This document shows positions 15,668-24,520 of a stretch of DNA of 64,000 nt, piece by piece (positions within the stretch are counted from its first letter, which is position 1; each line of letters begins with the position of its first letter). The translations under genes and the position numbers were made by a program. The notes under the pieces were generated by a model that was not told the DNA's origin, did not search any database, and saw only the letters and a list, made by a program, of their open reading frames with translations. Source of the stretch: Streptomyces sp. NBC_01428 (GTDB taxonomy: Bacteria; Actinomycetota; Actinomycetes; Streptomycetales; Streptomycetaceae); NCBI RefSeq assembly GCF_036231965.1, contig NZ_CP109499.1:7192001-7256000 (forward strand), given 5' to 3'.

Positions 15668-18457
15668 ATGCCACCGAGCACCCCACGCACCACCCTGGAC
15701 AGACTGAGAACTCCCCGCAGATTCCCCAAGTTCCTCAAGGCCGCTTCCCTATGCGTGCTCATTGCCGGTCTTTTGTCGCCGCTTTCCCCGGCGGTCGCCG
15801 CCGACACCTCGGCGGCCGCGACGAACGACTACTGCGGCGGTCAGTGTTCGGACATCCTGCCGCCGGGCGAGAACGGGAACGCGACCCTGGCGCAGATCCT
15901 GCTCAACCAGGCCTTCGGCACCCAGCCCGGCCACGCGGAGGACCAGCTCACCCCGTACGGCAACCTGGCCTCCGGCTACCCCGCACTCACCGACACGAAG
16001 ATCAACGACTTCTTCAACGACGCGTCCTTCGGCGTCGCCCCGGGCCAGGTCGCCTCGACCACGAAGCCCGGCGGACGCAGTGACGTGACGATCGTGCGGG
16101 ACAAGAAAACGGGCGTTCCGCACATCACGGGCACCACGCGGTACGGCACCGAGTACGGCGCCGGGTTCGCCGCCGCCCAGGACCGGCTGTGGCTGATGGA
16201 CGTCTTCCGCCATGTCGGACGCGGCCAGCTGACCGGCTTCGCCGGCGGCGCCCCCTCCAACCAGGGTCTGGAGCAGGAGTTCTGGCGCAACGCGCCTTAC
16301 ACCGAGGCCGACCTGCAGGCCCAGATCGACAGCGCGACCAGCAACGCCGGAGCGCGCGGCGTCCAGGCCCTCGCCGACGCCAAGGCCTATCTCGACGGCA
16401 TCAACGCGTACATCGACGCCTCCGACAGCGGCCGCTACTTCCCCGGTGAGTACGTCCTGACCGGCCACAAGGACGCCATCACCAACGCCGGCACCATCGA
16501 CCACTTCCAGCTCACCGACCTGGTGGCGCTGGCCTCCGTCATCGGTTCGCTGTTCGGCTCCGGAGGCGGCGGCGAGGTCAACAACGCCCTCTCGCTGCTC
16601 GCCGCCCAGTCCAAGTACGGCGTCACCGAGGGCACCAAGGTCTGGGAGTCCTTCCGCGAGCGCAACGACCCGGAGGCGGCCCTCACCGTGCACAACGGCG
16701 AGAGCTTCCCGTACGGCGGCAAGCCGGACAGCGCGCAGGGCCAGGCCCTGCCCGATCCCGGCTCGGTCACCCAGGAGCAGCTCGTCTACGACCGCACCGG
16801 CAGCGCGACGGCCGCGAGCGCGACCGGTGCCTCCGCCACCGCGGCGAAGACCTCGCTCACCTCGGCGAAGCGCGGGATGTCCAACGCCCTGGTGGTCAGC
16901 GGCAAGCACACCGCGAGCGGGCACCCGATCGCCGTCTTCGGACCCCAGACCGGCTACTTCGCGCCACAGCTGCTCATGCTCCAGGAGATACAGGGCCCGG
17001 GCCTGAGCGCTCGCGGCGCCTCCTTCGCGGGCCTGAGCATGTACGTCGAACTGGGCCGGGGCCAGGACTACTCCTGGAGCGCGACGACCTCCGGCCAGGA
17101 CATCATCGACACCTACGCCGTCGAGCTGTGCCAGGACGACTACCACTACCTCTACCACGGCACCTGCACGGCGATGGACAAGGTCGAGCGGACCAACTCC
17201 TGGAAGCCGACCGTCGCGGACGGCACGGCGGCCGGCTCCTACCGGATGCAGGTCTACCGGACCAAGTACGGCCCCGTGGAGTACCGCGCGACCGTCGGCG
17301 GCAAGAAGGTCGCGTACACCACCCTGCGCTCGTCCTTCCTGCACGAGGCCGACTCGATCATCGGGTTCCAGATGCTCAACGACCCGGACTACGTGAAGAG
17401 TCCGGCGACCTTCCAGAGCGCGGTGCAGCACATCAACTACACCTTCAACTGGTTCTACGCCGACTCCGCGCACACCGCGTACTACAACAGCGGGGACAAC
17501 CCGGTGCGGGCCGGCGGGGTCGACGCCGAGTTCCCGGTGTGGGCGCGGGCCGCCTACGACTGGCAGGGCTGGGACCCGGCCACCAACACCGCGGCCTACA
17601 CCCCGGCCTCCCAGCACCCCAACTCCGTGGACCAGGACTACTACATCTCCTGGAACAACAAACAGGCCAAGGACTACACCACGGCCTCCTGGGGCGACGG
17701 CTCGGTGCACCGCGGCGACCTGCTGGACGACCGGGTCTCGAAGCTGGTCCAGGCGGGCGGGGTGACCCGGACCGCGCTGGTGAAGGCCATGGCCGACGCG
17801 GCCCTCGCCGACCTGCGGGCCGAGGACGTGCTCCCCGACCTGCTGAAGGTCGTCAACAGTTCCCCGGTCACCGACCCCACGGCCGCAGCGGCGGTGGGAA
17901 AGCTGAACGCCTGGCTGACCGCGGGCGCCCGGCGCACGGAGAGCTCGGCCGGCTCGCACACCTACGCCGACGCCGACGCGATCCGCATCCTGGACGCCTG
18001 GTGGCCGCTGCTGGTCAAGGCGGAGTTCCAGCCGGGGCTCGGCAACGACCTGTACGCCGCCTTCGGCAACAACCTGCCCATCGACGAGGCCCCGTCCGCC
18101 GGGCACGGGCCGACCGGCTCGCATGCCGGAAGCTCCTTCCAGTACGGCTGGTGGAGCTATGTCGACAAGGACATCCGGGCGGTGCTGGGGGAGTCCGTGC
18201 AGGGCGGTCTGTCGCAGAAGTACTGCGGCGGCGGCAGCCTCAGCGCCTGCCGGGACGCGCTCGTCGGCTCGCTGAAGGAGGCGGCGGGCAAGGCCGCGGC
18301 CACCGTCTACCCCGGCGACGACCAGTGCTCCGCCGGCGACCAGTGGTGTGCCGACTCGATCGTCCAGCGGGCGCTCGGCGGCATCAAGCACGGCAGGATC
18401 ACCTGGCAGAACCGGCCGACCTACCAGCAGGTCGTCGAGTTCACCGGACACCGGTGA
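15668..18457 (+). CDS. Secreted penicillin-acylase-family (Ntn) hydrolase
   Basis: A 929-residue exported N-terminal-nucleophile amidohydrolase. A signal peptide spans about residues 1-45 (basic start, hydrophobic core SLCVLIAGLLSPL, cleavage near AVAA). The alpha-chain region carries TRYGTEYGAGFAAAQDRLWLMD, and the nucleophile is predicted as Ser405 in KRGMSNALVVSG, where self-cleavage would free the serine. Beta-chain motifs include PIAVFGPQTGYFAP and DYSWSATTSGQD. Family members remove acyl chains from penicillins, acyl-homoserine lactones or lipopeptides. An Ala/Thr/Ser-rich stretch just before Ser405 is the probable excised spacer. It is monocistronic, with RBS GGAG 5 nt from the ATG. 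Confidence 0.88.
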   Translation: MPPSTPRTTLDRLRTPRRFPKFLKAASLCVLIAGLLSPLSPAVAADTSAAATNDYCGGQCSDILPPGENGNATLAQILLNQAFGTQPGHAEDQLTPYGNLASGYPALTDTKINDFFNDASFGVAPGQVASTTKPGGRSDVTIVRDKKTGVPHITGTTRYGTEYGAGFAAAQDRLWLMDVFRHVGRGQLTGFAGGAPSNQGLEQEFWRNAPYTEADLQAQIDSATSNAGARGVQALADAKAYLDGINAYIDASDSGRYFPGEYVLTGHKDAITNAGTIDHFQLTDLVALASVIGSLFGSGGGGEVNNALSLLAAQSKYGVTEGTKVWESFRERNDPEAALTVHNGESFPYGGKPDSAQGQALPDPGSVTQEQLVYDRTGSATAASATGASATAAKTSLTSAKRGMSNALVVSGKHTASGHPIAVFGPQTGYFAPQLLMLQEIQGPGLSARGASFAGLSMYVELGRGQDYSWSATTSGQDIIDTYAVELCQDDYHYLYHGTCTAMDKVERTNSWKPTVADGTAAGSYRMQVYRTKYGPVEYRATVGGKKVAYTTLRSSFLHEADSIIGFQMLNDPDYVKSPATFQSAVQHINYTFNWFYADSAHTAYYNSGDNPVRAGGVDAEFPVWARAAYDWQGWDPATNTAAYTPASQHPNSVDQDYYISWNNKQAKDYTTASWGDGSVHRGDLLDDRVSKLVQAGGVTRTALVKAMADAALADLRAEDVLPDLLKVVNSSPVTDPTAAAAVGKLNAWLTAGARRTESSAGSHTYADADAIRILDAWWPLLVKAEFQPGLGNDLYAAFGNNLPIDEAPSAGHGPTGSHAGSSFQYGWWSYVDKDIRAVLGESVQGGLSQKYCGGGSLSACRDALVGSLKEAAGKAAATVYPGDDQCSAGDQWCADSIVQRALGGIKHGRITWQNRPTYQQVVEFTGHR

Positions 18458-18462
18458 GCACC

Positions 18463-18486
18463 CGGCCGCGCCCGTAGGCGCGGCCG
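18463..18486. terminator. Hairpin after the acylase gene, first of two
   Basis: CGGCCGCGCC and GGCGCGGCCG form a perfect 10-bp stem with loop CGTA, starting 6 bp past the acylase stop codon. It lies between convergent genes. Confidence 0.6.
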
Positions 18487-18493
18487 CACCGGA

Positions 18494-18527
18494 CCGGGGG
18501 CGGGCCGTGGACGCGGCCCGCCCCCGG
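18494..18527. terminator. Bidirectional terminator between acylase and NamZ genes
   Basis: A perfect 14-bp stem (CCGGGGGCGGGCCG and its complement) closes a 6-nt loop TGGACG. Its symmetry lets it serve both convergent genes. Confidence 0.65.
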
Positions 18528-18604
18528 GCGCCGTGCCGCATCCGTCGCCGGATCGGCACGGCGGTCGGATCGGCACGGCTCGACCGTCCGGGCTGCGGAC
18601 GCGG

Positions 18605-19849
18605 TCACCTGTAGAGCAGGTACTCCTTGCGCGTCCGGCGGAACGCGCCGAGTTCGTCCTGCCAGGCCGCCACGACCTCGTCCGTGCCCGCGCCCGCGTC
18701 GATCATCGTGCGCACCTGTGTGGAGCCCGTCAGCTTGTCGATCCAGTCGTCGGAACGCCAGGCGAAACCGGTCCACACCTTCCGGGCGGTCACCAGGAGC
18801 GCGATCCCCGTGCGGACCGGGTCGTACGCCGCCCGGTCGTGCACATGGATCTGCACGCCCCCGACGGTCTTCCCCTCGAACTTGGAGAACGTCGGCGCGA
18901 AGTACGCCTCTCTGAAGTACACGCCGGGCAGCCCCAGTCCGTTCGCCGCCGCGGCCCACCGCCCGTCGACGCCCTCCGCGCCCAGCAACTCGAAGGGCCG
19001 GGTCGTGCCGCGCCCCTCCGACAGGTTCGTCCCCTCGAAGAGGCACGTCCCGGAGTACACGAGGGCGGTGTCGGCCGTCGGCATGTTCGGGCTCGGCGGC
19101 ACCCAGGGCAGCCCCGAGGCGTCGTAGAAGTCGCTCCGCCGCCAGCCCGACATCAGCACGGTGTCCAGCTCGACGGGCCGGGTGAGGAACTCCCCGTTGA
19201 ACAGCCGGGCCAGCTCCGCCACCGTCATCCCGTGCGCCTGCGCGATCGGCTGCCGGCCGACGAAGGTCGCGAACTCCTTGTGCAGGACCGGCCCGAGGGC
19301 CGCCCGGCCGGTGACCGGGTTCGGCCGGTCGAGCACCACGAACCGCTTCCCGGCGAGCCGGGCCGCCTCCATGCAGTCGTACAGCGTCCAGATGTACGTG
19401 TAGAACCGGGCCCCCGCGTCCTGGATGTCGAACACGACGGTGTCCACGCCGGAGGCCGTGAAGACGTCGGCGAGGGGCTGCCCGCTCTTCAAGTACGTGT
19501 CGTAGACGGGAAGTCCGGTCGCCGGGTCGTCGTAGCGGCCCTCGGACCCGCCGGCCTGCGCGGTGCCCCGGAAGCCGTGCTCCGGACCGAAGACGGCGGT
19601 CAGATCCACCCGTTCGTCGGCGTGCATGACGTCCACGATGTGCCGGACGTCCCGCGTGACGCCGGTCGGGTTGGTGACCACGCCGACGCGGCCGCCGCGC
19701 AGCGAGGCGTACCCCGAGGCGGCGAGCCGCTCGAACCCGGTGCGGAGCCGGTGGCCGGAGCCGGCGGCCGGCACCGCCGCCGCGGGCAGCGGGGTCAGGG
19801 CCGCGGCGGCGGTGCCGGCCGCGAGCAGTGACCGTCGGGACATGCGCAT
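18605..19849 (-). CDS. Tat-exported exo-beta-N-acetylmuramidase NamZ-like (DUF1343, GH171)
   Basis: A 414-residue secreted protein. The N-terminus MRMSRRSLLAAGTAAAALTPLP is a twin-arginine signal. The mature part matches the DUF1343 family: GRVGVVTNPTGVTRD, VFGPEHGFRG, LPVYDTYLKSG, VVFDIQDAGARFYTY and FVVLDRPNPVTG. Bacterial NamZ proteins release terminal N-acetylmuramic acid from peptidoglycan fragments in cell-wall recycling. The ATG at 19849 follows GGAGG at 7 nt. The neighbouring acylase is also secreted, but nothing shows a joint pathway. The final residues EYLLYR are typical of the family end, so it looks intact. Confidence 0.88.
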   Translation of the reverse strand: MRMSRRSLLAAGTAAAALTPLPAAAVPAAGSGHRLRTGFERLAASGYASLRGGRVGVVTNPTGVTRDVRHIVDVMHADERVDLTAVFGPEHGFRGTAQAGGSEGRYDDPATGLPVYDTYLKSGQPLADVFTASGVDTVVFDIQDAGARFYTYIWTLYDCMEAARLAGKRFVVLDRPNPVTGRAALGPVLHKEFATFVGRQPIAQAHGMTVAELARLFNGEFLTRPVELDTVLMSGWRRSDFYDASGLPWVPPSPNMPTADTALVYSGTCLFEGTNLSEGRGTTRPFELLGAEGVDGRWAAAANGLGLPGVYFREAYFAPTFSKFEGKTVGGVQIHVHDRAAYDPVRTGIALLVTARKVWTGFAWRSDDWIDKLTGSTQVRTMIDAGAGTDEVVAAWQDELGAFRRTRKEYLLYR

Positions 19850-19990
19850 GGTGTGACCTCCGTGATCGCGGAAGGTTGGCACGTGCACGCTAAGGGCTCA
19901 CGGCGGAAGTTCGTAGACCGCCGTTCCGTTTCTTCTGTCGTGGCTCGTCACGCGGCCCCCGGCGCGCGCCCGGGCCCCTTCCCTCGGCAC

Positions 19991-20008
19991 ATACCGACTG
20001 GTTAGTCT
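19991..20008. promoter_or_regulatory. TetR-type operator (regulon C), site 1
   Basis: ATACCGACTGGTTAGTCT lies 39 bp before the SDR start. The first half, ACATACCGACTGGT, is identical (14 nt) to the site before the kinase gene on the opposite strand (25582-25599), which is also exactly 39 bp from its start codon. The downstream operon encodes a TetR protein. Confidence 0.65.
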
Positions 20009-20046
20009 GGCGTGGCAGCAGAGCCGTGTCGCGTCGAAGGAGACCG

Positions 20047-20811
20047 ATGGTGGGAGCCGTGCAGAGTGCGGGAGTGGTCGTCACCGGAGCGGGAGGTGGC
20101 ATCGGAGCCGCGCTGGCCCGACGCTTCGCCGCCGAGGGGGCGCGGGTCGTCGTCAACGACCTCGACGCCGCGAAGGCGAAGGCCGTCGCGGACGAGATCG
20201 GCGGGATCGCGGTCCCCGGGGACGCGTCCCTGATCATCGAGGAGGCGCGCGACGCCCTCGACGGCACCGTGGACGTCTACTGCGCGAACGCCGGTGTCGG
20301 CTCGGGCGGTTCCGAAGCGGCCGGCGAGGACGTCTGGGCCCTCGCGTGGGACGTCAACGTCATGGCGCACGTGCGCGCCGCCCACGCCCTCCTGCCGGAC
20401 TGGCTGGAGCGCGGCAGCGGCCGGTTCGTCTCCACCGTCTCCGCCGCGGGCCTGCTCACCATGATCGGCGCCGCGCCCTACAGCGTCACCAAGCACGGCG
20501 CGTACGCCTTCGCCGAGTGGCTCTCCCTCACCTACCGCCACCGCGGGGTGAACGTGCACGCGATCTGCCCGCAGGGTGTGCGCACCGACATGCTCGCCGC
20601 CACCGGCAGCGCGGGCGACCTGGTGCTCCGGCCGACCGCCATCGACCCCGAGGACGTCGCCGACGCACTGATGAAGGGGATCGAGGAGAACCGCTTCCTC
20701 ATCCTTCCGCACCCCGAGGTCGCCGGGTACTACCAGGCCCGCGCCGCGGACCCCGACCGCTGGATGACGAACATGAACCACCTCCAGCAGAAGTGGGAGA
20801 CCACCGAGTGA
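20047..20811 (+). CDS. Short-chain dehydrogenase/reductase (SDR)
   Basis: A 254-residue classical SDR. The cofactor motif is TGAGGGIG, the Asp in VVNDLD suggests NAD(H) preference, the Asn-Ala-Gly motif is CANAGVG, and the catalytic Ser and Tyr-x3-Lys lie in TVSAAG and YSVTKHG. The start at 20047 follows AAGGAG at 6 nt. Its TGA overlaps the GTG start of the acyl-CoA ligase (GTGA), showing tight coupling. With the ligase, kinase and dehydrogenase of this cluster it could interconvert a hydroxyacyl- and ketoacyl-CoA, like LvaD of the levulinate pathway; this role is inferred. Confidence 0.9.
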   Translation: MVGAVQSAGVVVTGAGGGIGAALARRFAAEGARVVVNDLDAAKAKAVADEIGGIAVPGDASLIIEEARDALDGTVDVYCANAGVGSGGSEAAGEDVWALAWDVNVMAHVRAAHALLPDWLERGSGRFVSTVSAAGLLTMIGAAPYSVTKHGAYAFAEWLSLTYRHRGVNVHAICPQGVRTDMLAATGSAGDLVLRPTAIDPEDVADALMKGIEENRFLILPHPEVAGYYQARAADPDRWMTNMNHLQQKWETTE

Positions 20812-22469
20812 CCAGCTATGCCGACCGGCCCTGGGTGGCCCTGCTCAGCGACGCCCAGCGCGCGCCGGTGCACCCCGCCGACACCCTGGTGCACGCGCTC
20901 CGGGACGCCGTCGCGCACACCCCGGACCGCACCGCCCTCGCCTACTTCGACGGGAGGCTGAGCTACCGCGAGGTCGACGAGCTGAGCGACTCCGTCGCCG
21001 GGCACCTCGCCGGGCGCGGCCTCGGACGGGGCGACCGGGTGGCCGTCCTGCTCCAGAACTCCCCGCAGTTCGTCCTCGCCCTGCTCGGCGCCTGGAAGGC
21101 CGGCGCGACGGTCGTACCGGTCAACCCGATGTACAAGGCGGGAGAGGTCCGGCACGTCCTGCACGACGCCGAGGTGACCGCCCTCGTCTGCTCCGACCGC
21201 GCGTGGGACGGCTATCTGCGCGAGACGGCCGCCGACTCCCCCGTACGGATCGTGCTGACCGCCTGCGAACTGGACCTCCAGACACGGGGCGACACCCGGG
21301 TGCTGTCCTTCGAGCGGATGCCGCTCGACGCGGGCGCCGACGATCTCGTGGCCGTCGCCCGGCAGGGGCACACCGCCCCGGAGGACCGCGACCTCGGGCC
21401 GTCCGACATCGCCCTCATCAGCTACACCTCGGGCACCAGCGGCACCCCCAAGGGAGCCACCAACACGCACGGCAACATCATGTACAACGCGGAGCGGCAG
21501 CGGACCGGGCTCGCCCTGCCGGAGGCGCCCGTGTACTTCGCGATGGCGCCGCTGTTCCACATCACCGGCATGGTCTGCCAGCTCGCGGCCTGTCTCAACA
21601 GCGAGGGCACGCTGGTCCTGGCCTACCGCTTCGAGGCGGGGGTCGTCCTCGACGCGTTCGCCGAGCACCGGCCGCTCTACACCGTCGGGCCCTCCACCGC
21701 CTTCATGGCACTGGCCGCCCATCCGGCGGTCACCCCGGACCACTTCTCCTCGTTCGTGAACATCTCCTCCGGCGGCGCGCCGCTGCCGCCCGCCCTCGTC
21801 GAGAAGTTCCGCGCCGGCTTCGGCCCGTACATCCGCAACGGCTACGGGCTCACCGAGTGCACCGCGCCCTGCGCCTCCGTGCCGCCCGAACTGGAGGCGC
21901 CGGTCGACCCGGTCTCCGGAACGCTCGCGGTCGGCGTGCCGGGCCCCGACTCGGTCGTGCGCATCGTCGACGACCTGGGCCAGGACGTCCCCTTCGGGGA
22001 ACAGGGCGAGATCCTCGTGCGCGGCCCGCAGGTCGTGCCGGGCTACTGGCGACGCCCCGAGGCCACCGCCGAGACCTTCCCGGACGGCGAACTGCGCACC
22101 GGAGACATCGGCTTCATGGACACCGCCGGCTGGCTCTACGTCGTCGACCGCAAGAAGGACATGATCAACGCCTCCGGGTTCAAGGTCTGGCCGCGCGAGG
22201 TGGAGGACGTCCTCTACACCCACCCCTCGGTCCGTGAGGCCGCCGTCGTCGGGATACCCGACGGCTACCGCGGCGAGACCGTCAAGGCCTACATCAGCCT
22301 GCGGCCGGGCACCTCCGAGGACCCCGACGCGCTCGCCGCCTGGTGCAAGGAGAGACTGGCCGCCTACAAATATCCGCGGCAGGTGGTGATCCTGCCCGAA
22401 CTGCCGAAGACGGCGAGTGGGAAGATCCTGCGGCGGGAACTGCGTTCCCGCACGGAGGACTCCCCGTAG
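20808..22469 (+). CDS. AMP-dependent acyl-CoA synthetase/ligase
   Basis: A 553-residue ANL-superfamily enzyme that activates a carboxylic acid with ATP and CoA. Visible core motifs are the P-loop SYTSGTSGTPKGA, NGYGLTECT, the adenylation-to-thioesterification hinge RTGDIGFMDTAGWLYVVDRKKDMIN and the catalytic lysine in PKTASGKILRREL. It starts at GTG overlapping the SDR stop by four bases. Longer in-frame starts inside the SDR gene are rejected because the extra residues are SDR-frame shadows. It is the probable entry step of this catabolic cluster (LvaE-like position). The acid is not predictable beyond medium or short chain. Confidence 0.93.
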   Translation: MTSYADRPWVALLSDAQRAPVHPADTLVHALRDAVAHTPDRTALAYFDGRLSYREVDELSDSVAGHLAGRGLGRGDRVAVLLQNSPQFVLALLGAWKAGATVVPVNPMYKAGEVRHVLHDAEVTALVCSDRAWDGYLRETAADSPVRIVLTACELDLQTRGDTRVLSFERMPLDAGADDLVAVARQGHTAPEDRDLGPSDIALISYTSGTSGTPKGATNTHGNIMYNAERQRTGLALPEAPVYFAMAPLFHITGMVCQLAACLNSEGTLVLAYRFEAGVVLDAFAEHRPLYTVGPSTAFMALAAHPAVTPDHFSSFVNISSGGAPLPPALVEKFRAGFGPYIRNGYGLTECTAPCASVPPELEAPVDPVSGTLAVGVPGPDSVVRIVDDLGQDVPFGEQGEILVRGPQVVPGYWRRPEATAETFPDGELRTGDIGFMDTAGWLYVVDRKKDMINASGFKVWPREVEDVLYTHPSVREAAVVGIPDGYRGETVKAYISLRPGTSEDPDALAAWCKERLAAYKYPRQVVILPELPKTASGKILRRELRSRTEDSP

Positions 22470-22484
22470 TTCCCGGGGCCGACG

Positions 22485-22515
22485 GTTCCCGGGGAACACG
22501 GTGCTCCCCGGGAAC
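22485..22515 (+). terminator. Hairpin between ligase and tetR
   Basis: GTTCCCGGGGA and TCCCCGGGAAC form a perfect 11-bp stem around a 9-nt loop, 15 bp past the ligase stop. It could attenuate transcription into tetR, lowering regulator levels relative to the enzymes. Confidence 0.5.
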
Positions 22516-22567
22516 ACCCCGAGAGCGACAACGATCGATGTGAACGCACGGAAGGCAGGTGGCGGCA

Positions 22568-23161
22568 GTGCCCAGGACGACGGACGGTGACGGTACGCCC
22601 GTCCCGCAGCGGCTGCTGGCCGCCGCCACCCGGCTCTTCGCCGAGCAGGGCTACGACCGGACCTCCGTGCAGGAGATCGTCGAGGCGGCGGGCGTCACCA
22701 AGGGGGCGCTGTACCACTACTTCGGCTCCAAGGACGACCTGCTGCACGAGGTCTACGCGCGCGTGCTGCGCCTCCAGCAGGAGCGGCTGGACGCCTTCGC
22801 CGACTCGGACGCGCCGGTGGAGGAGCGGCTGCGGGGCGCGGCGGCCGACGTGGTCGTCACCACCATCGACAACCTCGACGACGCCTCGATCTTCTTCCGC
22901 TCCATGCATCAACTCGGCCCCGAGAAGCTCAAGCAGGTGCGTTCGGAGCGGCGGCGCTATCACGAGCGGTTCCGCGCGCTGATCGAGGAGGGCCAGAAGA
23001 AGGGCGTCTTCTCCACGGCGACCCCGGCCGACCTCGTCGTCGACTACCACTTCGGCTCGGTCCACCACCTGTCCACGTGGTACCGCCCGGACGGCCCCCT
23101 CGCCCGCCAGGAGGTCGCCGACCACCTGGCCGACCTCCTGCTGCGCGCACTGCGCCCGTAA
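22568..23161 (+). CDS. TetR-family regulator (regulon C)
   Basis: A 197-residue repressor with an N-terminal HTH (YDRTSVQEIVEAAGVTKGALYHYFGSKDDLL) and a ligand domain ending in DHLADLLLRAL. GTG codons at 22559 and 22568 are possible starts; 22568 has AGGTGG at 5 nt. It is the third gene after the SDR and ligase. I infer that it recognises the ATACCGACTGGT-type palindromes at 19991, 25582 and 29599, making it the regulator of the whole cluster. It is followed by a dispersed repeat and the convergent dehydrogenase gene. Confidence 0.88.
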   Translation: MPRTTDGDGTPVPQRLLAAATRLFAEQGYDRTSVQEIVEAAGVTKGALYHYFGSKDDLLHEVYARVLRLQQERLDAFADSDAPVEERLRGAAADVVVTTIDNLDDASIFFRSMHQLGPEKLKQVRSERRRYHERFRALIEEGQKKGVFSTATPADLVVDYHFGSVHHLSTWYRPDGPLARQEVADHLADLLLRALRP

Positions 23162-23174
23162 CCGGCCTCTCAGC

Positions 23175-23275
23175 CGCCGGACGGGCCAAATAAATACAGC
23201 CCCTCCGGCGATGGAGGAGCTGGGGTCCGGGGGCAGCGCCCCCGGTTACGGGACGGGTAGGGGCGGAGGGGGCGA
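23175..23275. repeat. Dispersed Streptomyces intergenic hairpin repeat, copy 2
   Basis: This copy has hairpin CGCCGGA-C-GGGC/GCCC-C-TCCGGCG (23175-23210) and then GGGGTCCGGGGGCAGCGCCC (the start of an identical 24-bp block at 23222-23245 and 6156-6179). The tract ACGGGACGGG-TAGGGGCGGAGGGGGCGA follows. Like copy 1 it sits between convergent genes. The loop of its first hairpin contains an unusual AT-rich AAATAAATA. Confidence 0.75.
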
Positions 23276-23299
23276 GACACCCCCCCCCGGCCCCCGGCG

Positions 23300-24514
23300 T
23301 CACCCGTACTTCTTGATCTCCCGGTACGCCAGCGACCGCTGGTGGACCTCGTCGGGCCCGTCGGCGAGCTTCAGCGTCCGCGCACTCGCCCAGAGCTCGG
23401 CCAGCGGGAAGTCCTGGCTCACCCCACCCGCACCGTGCAGCTGCACGGCCTTGTCGAGGATGTCGACGACCGTGCGCGGTGTGGCGATCTTGATGGCCTG
23501 GATCTCCGTGTGGGCCCCCTTGTTGCCGACGGTGTCCATCATCCAGGCGGTCTTCAGGACCAGCAGCCGGAGCTGCTCGACGGCGACCCGCGCGTCGGCG
23601 ATCCAGTTCTGCACGACACCCTGCTGGGCCAGCGGCTTGCCGAACGCCGTACGGGCCACCGCCCGCCTGCACATCAGCTCGATGGCCCGCTCGGCCATGC
23701 CGATCAGCCGCATGCAGTGGTGGATCCGGCCCGGACCGAGCCGCGCCTGCGCGATGGCGAACCCGCCGCCCTCCTCGCCCACCAGGTTGGTCACCGGCAC
23801 CCGGACGTGGTCGAAGACGACCTCGGCGTGCCCGCCGTGCGAGTGGTCCTCGTAGCCGTACACCTGCATGGCCCGGCGGACCTCCAGGCCCGGTGTGTCC
23901 CGGGGGACCAGGACCATCGACTGCTGGCGGCGGATGTCCGGGCCGTCCGGGTCCGTCTTGCCCATCACGATGAAGATCCTGCAGTCGGGGTTCATCGCCC
24001 CGGAGATGTACCACTTGCGGCCGGTGATGACGTACTCGTCGCCGTCCCGCTCGATCAGCGTGGTGATGTTCGTGGCGTCGGAGGACGCGACCTCGGGCTC
24101 GGTCATCGCGAACGCGGAGCGGATCTCGCCGGCCAGCAGCGGCTCCAGCCACTGCTTCCGCTGCTGCTCGTCACCGAACTGGGTGAGCACCTCCATGTTG
24201 CCGGTGTCCGGCGCGGCGCAGTTCAGCGCCGTGGGCGCCAGGTGCGGGCTGCGGCCCGTGATCTCCGCGAGCGGCGCGTACTGCAGGTTGGTGAGACCCG
24301 CGCCGTACTCGGAGTCCGGCAGGAAGAGGTTCCACAGGCCCTGCCTGCGGGCCTCGGCCTTCAACTCGCCGACCACGGCGGGGGTGTCCCACGGCGAGGC
24401 CAGCAGGGCGCGCTGCTCCTCGGCGACGGCCTCCGCCGGATAGACGTGCTCGTCCATGAAGGCGAGCAGCTTCTGGCGCAGCTCTTCGGTGCGCGCGTCG
24501 AATCCGAAGTCCAT
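23300..24514 (-). CDS. ACAD10/11-like acyl-CoA dehydrogenase
   Basis: A 404-residue flavoenzyme of the acyl-CoA dehydrogenase fold. FAMTEPEVASSDATNI and KWYISGAMNPDC are FAD-region motifs, and the C-terminus has VQLHGAGGVSQDFPLAE and LADGPDEVHQRS, the signature of the ACAD10/ACAD11 branch, which lacks the YEGTSQ catalytic loop of ordinary members. Human ACAD11 and bacterial LvaC act on a phosphorylated 4-hydroxyacyl-CoA, eliminating phosphate to give an enoyl-CoA. The APH-type kinase gene sits 6 bp upstream on the same strand, matching the kinase plus dehydrogenase fusion in ACAD11. The likely role is the elimination step in 4-hydroxyacid breakdown. Confidence 0.9.
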   Translation of the reverse strand: MDFGFDARTEELRQKLLAFMDEHVYPAEAVAEEQRALLASPWDTPAVVGELKAEARRQGLWNLFLPDSEYGAGLTNLQYAPLAEITGRSPHLAPTALNCAAPDTGNMEVLTQFGDEQQRKQWLEPLLAGEIRSAFAMTEPEVASSDATNITTLIERDGDEYVITGRKWYISGAMNPDCRIFIVMGKTDPDGPDIRRQQSMVLVPRDTPGLEVRRAMQVYGYEDHSHGGHAEVVFDHVRVPVTNLVGEEGGGFAIAQARLGPGRIHHCMRLIGMAERAIELMCRRAVARTAFGKPLAQQGVVQNWIADARVAVEQLRLLVLKTAWMMDTVGNKGAHTEIQAIKIATPRTVVDILDKAVQLHGAGGVSQDFPLAELWASARTLKLADGPDEVHQRSLAYREIKKYG

Positions 24515-24520
24515 GGCGGA

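Noticed and set aside
15749..18559. A 936-codon open frame antisense to the penicillin-acylase gene
   Set aside because: It is a product of strong GC bias on the opposite strand; it has repetitive Val/Gly/Arg composition, no recognisable domain, and overlaps a clear gene with signal peptide and catalytic motifs.
20346..20807. N-terminal extension of the acyl-CoA ligase into the SDR gene
   Set aside because: The extra codons are antiphase to the SDR frame and Arg/Pro-rich; the GTG overlapping the SDR stop is the natural start.
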